From Hymenobacter sp. (GTDB lineage: Bacteria > Bacteroidota > Bacteroidia > Cytophagales > Hymenobacteraceae), in NCBI GenBank assembly GCA_025362615.1, contig JANYFQ010000209.1, positions 1 to 11,047 of the forward strand: DNA of 11,047 nt, written 5' to 3'. Of the stretch, positions 1 to 3,908 are shown piece after piece (the stretch's first letter is position 1; each line of letters begins with the position of its first letter). Below the pieces are notes generated by a model. That model searched no databases. It was not told the DNA's origin and saw nothing but the letters and a program-made list of their open reading frames with translations. A program made the position numbers and the translations under genes.

Positions 1-72
1 CTTCCTCGCGGCCTTCCTCGCGGCCTTCCTCGCGGCCTTCCTCGCGGCCTTCCTCGCGGCCTTCCTCGCGGC
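1..72 (-). repeat. 12-bp perfect tandem repeat, six copies, in the nuclease tail
   Basis: The plus-strand unit CTTCCTCGCGGC is repeated six times without a mismatch. On the coding strand it encodes (GREE)6, residues 254-277 of the Rpn-like nuclease. The unit is a multiple of three, so copy-number change keeps the frame. The array may continue beyond the left edge. Confidence 0.96.
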
Positions 73-832
73 CTTCGGCGATGTTGCGCTCGCGGTCTTG
101 CCGGGCGTGTTTGACGGCCAGGGCGTTGGCCGAGAGCTGCATTTCGTAGGCCAGCAGGGCCTCGGGGCTCATGGAGCGGGTGTCGACTTCTTCGAGGGCG
201 ACTTTAATCCAGCTTTCGTCCCAGAAGGTGGGGAAGGCGGCGAGGTCGATAATCTTGTGGGCGTTTTGCATGGTGAAGAGGAGTTTGTCGAGGTCGGTAA
301 CGCAGGCGGCGGCCGGTTTGTCAAATTTACCCAATTCGACGGTAACGAACGTGAGCTGCTGGTCGAGCACCACGCCGTCTTCGTTGCGGAGCACGGCCAG
401 GTTGTGGTAATGGAGCACCTGCGGGAAGATTTTGGTGCCCAGGATGCCGATGCAATACACGCGGGGCAGGGCTTCAAAGGCATAGTCGCCGCGCCGTACG
501 AAGGTGTTGAGGCGGTAGAGGGCGTAAAATTTCATGCGCTGCAAAAACTCGGGGTAGGCCCCGAGCTGCATTTCGATGAGGTAGATGGTGCCGTTTTCGT
601 CGGTGCAGGCCAGGTCGTAGATGCCGCCCCGGCTGTCGGGCGTGAGGCGGGTTTGCTCGGTGGGCAGCAGGCGCACCGCGCGGATGGGCACCTCGGACTT
701 GATGAGGGCCTGCAAGGCCCGGCACAGAAATTCGGCCGTGGCCTCGTTGCCAAACGTGGCCTTGAAACCGAAGTCGGAAATGAGCGGGGCGAAGCGCGGA
801 AAGTCGGGGCCGGCGAGCGGGGGGTAGTTCAC
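1..832 (-). CDS. Rpn-family recombination-promoting nuclease / putative transposase, partial (C-terminus off left edge)
   Basis: The visible 277 residues match the Rpn (PD-(D/E)XK, YhgA-like) family. Known members are DNA endonucleases that promote RecA-independent recombination, and some act in phage defence. Seen: an N-terminal FKATFG motif (residues 23-28, the usual FKxxFG), a conserved Asp in GIYDL (D73), and the ExQ catalytic pair in IEMQ (E87, Q89), followed by R99 and a tyrosine-rich helix. The core is therefore complete and apparently active. The tail from residue 254 is a GREE repeat, probably a charged helix, and continues past the window edge. I chose the GTG at 832: an in-frame TAA lies about 15 codons upstream, there is no ATG between, and the first downstream ATG (residue 88) would cut the active site. 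The gene reads in the same direction as the XRE regulator upstream, 251 bp away. Family assignment is firm; DNA target and role are inferred. Confidence 0.9.
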   Translation of the reverse strand, partial: MNYPPLAGPDFPRFAPLISDFGFKATFGNEATAEFLCRALQALIKSEVPIRAVRLLPTEQTRLTPDSRGGIYDLACTDENGTIYLIEMQLGAYPEFLQRMKFYALYRLNTFVRRGDYAFEALPRVYCIGILGTKIFPQVLHYHNLAVLRNEDGVVLDQQLTFVTVELGKFDKPAAACVTDLDKLLFTMQNAHKIIDLAAFPTFWDESWIKVALEEVDTRSMSPEALLAYEMQLSANALAVKHARQDRERNIAEGREEGREEGREEGREEGREEGREE

Positions 833-837
833 GGGGA

Positions 838-845
838 CGAAGCTA
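838..845 (-). promoter_or_regulatory. possible -7 box (TAGCTTCG) of the Rpn-like gene
   Basis: TAGCTTCG on the minus strand fits the Bacteroidota -7 consensus TAnnTTTG with one mismatch. It ends only 5 nt before the GTG start at 832, so transcription from it would give an almost leaderless mRNA. No -33 TTG is visible. This is a weak call resting on one short word. Confidence 0.28.
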
Positions 846-891
846 CGGGTGGCGGCCCGGTTGGGGCTGCTCTGGAGTTGTTATGTTTTGA

Positions 892-1024
892 TTTTAGGTT
901 TTAGGTGTTGGGTGTTGGGTGTTGGGTCTTGGATTTTAGGTTTTAGGTTTTTGGTGTTGGGTGTTGGGTTTTAGGTTTTAGGTTTTAGGTTTTGGGTTTT
1001 AGGTGTTGGGTGTTGGGTGTTGAG
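892..1024 (+). repeat. array of 19 heptamers, TTTTAGG and TGTTGGG
   Basis: This 133-bp stretch divides exactly into 19 seven-base units with no indel. Eight are TTTTAGG (892, 899, 934, 941, 969, 976, 983, 997), seven are TGTTGGG (906, 913, 920, 955, 962, 1004, 1011), and four are variants (927, 948, 990, 1018). It lies in the gap between the XRE gene stop and the Rpn-like gene start and has no coding potential. It resembles the short tandemly repeated repeats (STRR heptamers) described in cyanobacterial intergenic DNA and superficially resembles telomere repeats, but its function is unknown. Confidence 0.95.
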
Positions 1025-1083
1025 CCACTACTGGGCCTGCTTTCGGTTCCTGACCCCCAACCCCCAACCCCCAACCCCTAAAA
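997..1083 (-). other. long imperfect inverted repeat ending at the XRE gene stop codon
   Basis: The last four heptamers of the first array (997-1024) pair with the opposed array at 1056-1083. Working outward to inward, 7+6+6+5 bases pair, with one mismatch at each heptad junction plus one more: 24 pairs over 28 positions, around a loop of about 31 nt (1025-1055). The minus-strand transcript would meet this structure directly after the TGA of the XRE gene (1084-1086). No U-tract follows on either strand, so it is not a classical intrinsic terminator. It may protect the 3' end or attenuate read-through into the nuclease gene (inference). Confidence 0.6.
1054..1078 (-). repeat. second heptamer array; G-quadruplex motif on the minus strand
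   Basis: The plus strand carries CCCCCAA three times (1054, 1061, 1068) and then CCCC. On the minus strand this reads G4-TT-G5-TT-G5-TT-G5, four long G runs with 2-nt TT loops, the pattern of a very stable G-quadruplex. The same bases form one arm of the long inverted repeat at 997-1083, so the two structures exclude each other. Confidence 0.8.
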
Positions 1084-1740
1084 TCAAGAACGTGGGAGCT
1101 CTTCGGGCGGGGGCAGCAGCGCGGCAATGGCCGCCGCCTCGTGCAGCAGGGCGGCGCGGCGCAGGCCCAGCAGGTGGCGGGCGGTGGTGGCGGTAGGGTC
1201 GAGGGCCTGGGGGGCGCGGCCGGTCAGGTAGGCCAGCACGGCGGCCAGGTAGTCGGGGCGGGGGTGGACGGTGGGCGGCCCGCCTGGCAGCCCCGGCAGG
1301 GGCAGGGCGGCCAGCAGCTCGAGCAGGCGGGCGGCCTGGGCGGCGCGTAGCTCCAGGGGCGCGAGGCGGGTGCCGAGGCCGATGGCGTAGAGCAGGCACT
1401 GGCGGCGGCGGCGGGCCAGCGCGGCCGGGGCGGGGGGCTGGGCGGGGGCGGGCAGCGGGGCGGGCCAGCCGGGGCCGGGCACCAGGGCGGCCACGGTTTC
1501 GGCCTCGGTAGGGGGCAGGGGCGGGGCGGCGGCCTCGGCCGCCGCCGGCCGCCACAACACCAGCTCGGTGAAACGCATGAGGGCGGGCGTGGGCAGGCTC
1601 CGGCCCAGGTGTTCGGCGGTTTCGGCCATGGCCAGCACCCCGGTGCTGATGCCGAGGTAGTCGGCCAGCTCGTCCTGGCTCAGGCCGTAGTAGGCCCGCA
1701 GCCGGGCGTAGGGCGAAGCAGACAGGTAGCGGCGGGCCAT
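1084..1740 (-). CDS. XRE/Cro-CI type helix-turn-helix regulator
   Basis: A 218-residue protein with one recognisable domain near its N-terminus. Residues about 12-50 hold an XRE-type HTH: LSQDELADYLG forms the first helix and turn, and ISTGVLAMAET is the likely recognition helix. A proline- and alanine-rich linker follows (about 70-105), then a helical, Leu/Ala/Arg-rich region of unknown family (about 108-200). It most likely acts as a cytoplasmic DNA-binding regulator, perhaps of itself, since a large dyad lies just upstream (1788-1837). I chose the ATG at 1740. A GTG at 1800 would add 20 residues, but it falls inside the dyad and upstream of the possible -7 box at 1769-1776. The stop codon abuts the inverted repeat at 997-1083. 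The targets are not visible; the Rpn-like gene downstream is one candidate (inference). Confidence 0.75.
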   Translation of the reverse strand: MARRYLSASPYARLRAYYGLSQDELADYLGISTGVLAMAETAEHLGRSLPTPALMRFTELVLWRPAAAEAAAPPLPPTEAETVAALVPGPGWPAPLPAPAQPPAPAALARRRRQCLLYAIGLGTRLAPLELRAAQAARLLELLAALPLPGLPGGPPTVHPRPDYLAAVLAYLTGRAPQALDPTATTARHLLGLRRAALLHEAAAIAALLPPPEELPRS

Positions 1741-1768
1741 GGCAGCGCGGGGGTAAGCGGCGAAAAGG

Positions 1769-1776
1769 CGAAGGTA
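1769..1776 (-). promoter_or_regulatory. possible -7 box (TACCTTCG) of the XRE gene
   Basis: TACCTTCG matches TAnnTTTG with one mismatch and lies 28 nt before the ATG at 1740, giving a short leader of about 20 nt. No clear -33 TTG is present at the expected distance. The placement supports the 1740 start. Confidence 0.35.
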
Positions 1777-1787
1777 AGGCCCGCCGC

Positions 1788-1837
1788 GTTGGGTTGGCAC
1801 CCGTTATGTTCTAAAAAATAACAGACACCAACCCAAC
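1788..1837. promoter_or_regulatory. large centred dyad upstream of the XRE gene; candidate operator
   Basis: Two nested inverted repeats share exactly the same centre (1812.5). The outer arms are GTTGGGTTGG (1788-1797) and CCAACCCAAC (1828-1837), both perfect. The inner arms are GTTAT (1803-1807) and ATAAC (1818-1822). The two 5-nt gaps between outer and inner arms are equal, and the core is A-rich. It lies just upstream of the possible -7 box of the XRE gene, where a dimeric or tetrameric regulator would act. The outer arms also look like fragments of the nearby heptamer family. Autoregulation by the XRE protein is an inference. Confidence 0.5.
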
Positions 1838-1870
1838 ACCCGCTGTGAAGTACGACGCTTGTTTTTTTAA

Positions 1871-1905
1871 AAAGCTAACAGCCCGGCCTTCGGTGCCAGG
1901 GCCGG
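1871..1905 (-). terminator. weak possible terminator behind the esterase-like gene
   Basis: CCGGCC (1883-1888) and GGCCGG (1900-1905) form a 6-bp stem with an 11-nt loop. Reading on the minus strand, a run of five T (1869-1873) follows after about 9 nt. The T-run is rather far from the stem, and the element is 136 bp past the esterase stop codon, so this is only a candidate. Confidence 0.25.
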
Positions 1906-1977
1906 CCCCAATCCACAACCAGGCCGGAGATAAAACCCCGCCTCTTTGGCTGCCGCGCAACAGCAGGAGCCGGGGCG

Positions 1978-2018
1978 AAAAGTCAGGCGGCCGCTACGGC
2001 CGCGCCGCCCGCGGGCGG
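1978..2018 (-). terminator. GC-rich palindromes behind the esterase-like gene, possible terminator
   Basis: Two hairpins lie just past the stop codon at 2041-2043. One is a perfect 14-bp palindrome, CCGCCCGCGGGCGG (2005-2018). The other pairs GCGGCC with GGCCGC (1987-1992 and 1998-2003) around a 5-nt loop. On the minus strand the second is followed after 5 nt by TTTT (1978-1981). The position is right for termination of the esterase-like transcript, but the T-tract is short. Confidence 0.35.
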
Positions 2019-2040
2019 GGCGGCCACGCACCGGGGCCGG

Positions 2041-3570
2041 CTACTCCACCGCGAAGCGGGCCGGGGCGCGGCCGGGGCCGGGGCGCAGCAGGTAGAGGCC
2101 GGCGGGCAGGCCGGCGGTGGGCACCTGCGCGCCCCGGCCCGTGCGCACGCAGCGGCCGGTGCCGTCCAGCACCTCGAAGGCAGCGGGGGCGGGCAGGGTC
2201 AGGGGTTGGCCGGCGGGCACGGGGTTGGGGTAGGGCTGCCAGGCGGCCAGCCGGGCGGCCGGGGCCGTGGCCAGCGGCAGGCGGCGGCTGCGGGGCAGGG
2301 TATAAAGGGAGAGGCGGCTCACGTTGGCGGGGTCGGTGCCGAGGCGGGCGAAGTTGTTGTCGGCGGCCACGCCAAAGTCGTTGTCGTTGCCCACGGCGAG
2401 GGTGCTGTCGTTGATGACGGCCAAATCTTCGGCCTTGCTGATGGCGGTGTTGAAGCCGAGGGCGAGCAGGTCGAGGACGAGGGTTTTGCTTACGCCCCGG
2501 TAGCCGGCGCGGGCCAGGCCGGCGCTGTCGAGGGCTTCGGCGGCCAGGGCCTGGTTGGCGGGCAGGGGGGTGGCCCCGCGCAGGTCAATTTTGTAAACGA
2601 GCTTGCGGTTGCGGGTGCGGGCGGGGGTGTTGGCCCCGCTGCCGCCGTGCTCGAGCACCAGCAGCTCGTGGTTGTTGAGGGCGGCGGCGTCGCCGAGGTA
2701 GATTTTGTCGTTGTTGAGGCCGCTGGCCGGGGCGGCGTTATGGAAGTAAAAAAACGTGCGCGCCGCGCCGGTGGCGGGGTCTAGTTCGAGGATGCGGTGC
2801 GTGCGGCTGGCCCCGCCCACGGCGGCGTTGGGGTAGGCGAGGGGCGCTTGCGGGAAGGCGTAAAGTTTGCCGTTGGGGGTGCGGCAAAGGCCCTCGAAGC
2901 CCTTGTTGGGGTCGCGGTGGCGGTAGGCGCTGTCCACGGCCACGTCCTGCGGCAGGTGGCGCGGGTCGGTGCCCCAGGGGGTGTAGCGGGCCGTGGCCGT
3001 GCCGGTGGCGTCGAGGTGCCAGACGCTGGTGCCGTACTCCTCGCTGACGTAGTAGCCGCCCTGCCCGTCGAGTTCCAGCCCTTCGGCGTCGATGCCCCAG
3101 GGGTCGTTGGGGTAGGGGGTGCCGGCGCAGTTGGGGGTCGAGCAGGCCGTTTCGCCGGTGCTGCCGAAGCCGGCGGGCAGCGGCCGGCCGCTGGCCAGCG
3201 CCCCGCCGGGCCGCCGGATGGGCAGGTAGCCCAGCAGCACGAGGCTGTCGGCCTGCGCCCGCAGGCGGATGATGGTGGGCGCGAAGTTGGGAAACGGAAA
3301 AAACTTGTTCCCGCCCGGCGCGTCCACGTTCGGCCCCCGGTCGGTGAGGGCGTAAAACTCGCCCGGCACGCCCGGCACGGCCCGCAGGCCACTGAAGCCG
3401 CCCCAGTACACGCGCACCGAGTCGGTGGGCGCATTGCGCCAGGTGCCCACGCGGTGCGGGGCGCGGGGCCGAAACGTGAAGGATTGCACCCGCACGGCCT
3501 GCGCGGCGGCATCGGGGAGGGCGAGGGCGAGGGCGCCGAGGGCGGCCAGCAGCAGGGAGCGGTAGGGCAT
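2041..3570 (-). CDS. secreted phytase-like esterase-domain protein with T9SS C-terminal sorting domain
   Basis: A 509-residue protein. Residues 1-25 are a signal peptide (basic start, LLLAALGALALAL core, probable cleavage after AAAQA). Residues about 55-425 match the 'esterase-like activity of phytase' family (Phytase-like, PF13449), a beta-propeller-type fold. Visible motifs are LTDRGPN (75-81), GIDAEGLEL (159-167), SEEYG (176-180), GFEGL (224-228), LEHGG (306-310), EDLA (381-384) and GNDNDFG (394-400); the acidic residues may bind calcium. CSTPNC (143-148) could form a local disulfide. Residues 445-509, with WQPYPNP near the start and GLPAGLYLLR near the end, form a type A T9SS sorting domain, so the protein is probably exported and surface-anchored or released. 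The substrate (phosphate ester or other) cannot be told from sequence. The frame stays open upstream to 3807, but I chose the ATG at 3570 because it begins the signal peptide and sits about 50 nt after a good -7 box. Confidence 0.92.
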   Translation of the reverse strand: MPYRSLLLAALGALALALPDAAAQAVRVQSFTFRPRAPHRVGTWRNAPTDSVRVYWGGFSGLRAVPGVPGEFYALTDRGPNVDAPGGNKFFPFPNFAPTIIRLRAQADSLVLLGYLPIRRPGGALASGRPLPAGFGSTGETACSTPNCAGTPYPNDPWGIDAEGLELDGQGGYYVSEEYGTSVWHLDATGTATARYTPWGTDPRHLPQDVAVDSAYRHRDPNKGFEGLCRTPNGKLYAFPQAPLAYPNAAVGGASRTHRILELDPATGAARTFFYFHNAAPASGLNNDKIYLGDAAALNNHELLVLEHGGSGANTPARTRNRKLVYKIDLRGATPLPANQALAAEALDSAGLARAGYRGVSKTLVLDLLALGFNTAISKAEDLAVINDSTLAVGNDNDFGVAADNNFARLGTDPANVSRLSLYTLPRSRRLPLATAPAARLAAWQPYPNPVPAGQPLTLPAPAAFEVLDGTGRCVRTGRGAQVPTAGLPAGLYLLRPGPGRAPARFAVE

Positions 3571-3594
3571 GGGGGCTGAAACGTGGGGTGGCCC

Positions 3595-3615
3595 GGCCGG
3601 CACTGGTGCCCGGCC
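3595..3615 (-). other. hairpin in the 5' leader of the esterase-like gene
   Basis: GGCCGGCAC (3595-3603) pairs with GTGCC and GGCC (3606-3615) with a one-base bulge. If transcription starts near 3617, this stem would lie near the very 5' end of the mRNA and could stabilise it. No riboswitch class is recognised. Confidence 0.3.
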
Positions 3616-3623
3616 CGGGGATG

Positions 3624-3631
3624 CAAATGTA
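3624..3631 (-). promoter_or_regulatory. -7 box TACATTTG of the esterase-like gene
   Basis: TACATTTG on the minus strand is an exact match to the Bacteroidota -7 consensus TAnnTTTG. It lies 53 bp upstream of the ATG at 3570. No clear -33 TTG is visible at the usual distance, but the surroundings become AT-rich at 3655-3675. Confidence 0.55.
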
Positions 3632-3792
3632 GCGGCCCGGCCCCGCCGCTGCATGACAGAATTGTTATGTTTTGGCCCGGCGGCGGGGCGGCCCGGCGGC
3701 GGCCCACTTGCGGCGGGCAAAACCCTTGCCGCGCGGTGCAGCAGGCGCCTTGCCTCTTGCCCAAAACCCGCGCCGCTGCGAACGGCAACCGC

Positions 3793-3821
3793 CCGTAACC
3801 TTTCCATAACGCATCCATAAC
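3793..3821 (+). promoter_or_regulatory. three CCRTAAC direct repeats at 11-bp steps; candidate activator site
   Basis: CCGTAAC (3793-3799), CCATAAC (3804-3810) and CCATAAC (3815-3821) are spaced exactly 11 bp apart with 4-bp linkers (CTTT, GCAT). The last two share the longer word TCCATAACG. Seven-base direct repeats with 4-bp spacers are the layout bound by OmpR/PhoB-type response regulators, as in the Pho box. The site ends 32 bp before the -7 box at 3854, a normal place for an activator, and the promoter has no recognisable -33 element. The regulator is not in the window. Confidence 0.42.
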
Positions 3822-3853
3822 GGTGCGGCTACCGGTGGCTGCTGGAACGGCGG

Positions 3854-3861
3854 TATCTTTG
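3854..3861 (+). promoter_or_regulatory. -7 box TATCTTTG of the giant surface-protein gene
   Basis: TATCTTTG is an exact match to TAnnTTTG and lies 47 bp before the ATG at 3909, giving a predicted leader of about 40 nt. No good -33 TTG is seen. The leader between has no Shine-Dalgarno sequence, which is usual in this phylum. Confidence 0.6.
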
Positions 3862-3908
3862 CAGCGGCTAAAAATCAGCCGTTTATTATTCCGTAAATCT
3901 TCTCTCCG

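Noticed and set aside
1..72. CRISPR-like repeats
   Set aside because: The 12-bp units are contiguous with no spacers and are translated in frame as GREE.
98..904. A plus-strand frame opposite the Rpn-like nuclease
   Set aside because: The minus-strand frame has the FKxxFG, D and ExQ family motifs; the plus-strand product matches nothing and runs into the heptamer array.
892..1083. Telomere-like repeat marking a replicon end
   Set aside because: The units resemble telomere repeats, but the arrays are internal, flanked by intact genes, and point in opposite directions, so a chromosome end is not supported.
1845..2414. A plus-strand frame across the gap and the end of the esterase-like gene
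   Set aside because: Low-complexity Arg/Gly product, opposite the T9SS sorting domain, with no promoter or family match.
3571..3807. N-terminal extension of the esterase-like protein to 3807
   Set aside because: It would place 79 charged residues before an obvious signal peptide and lies upstream of the -7 box at 3624-3631.
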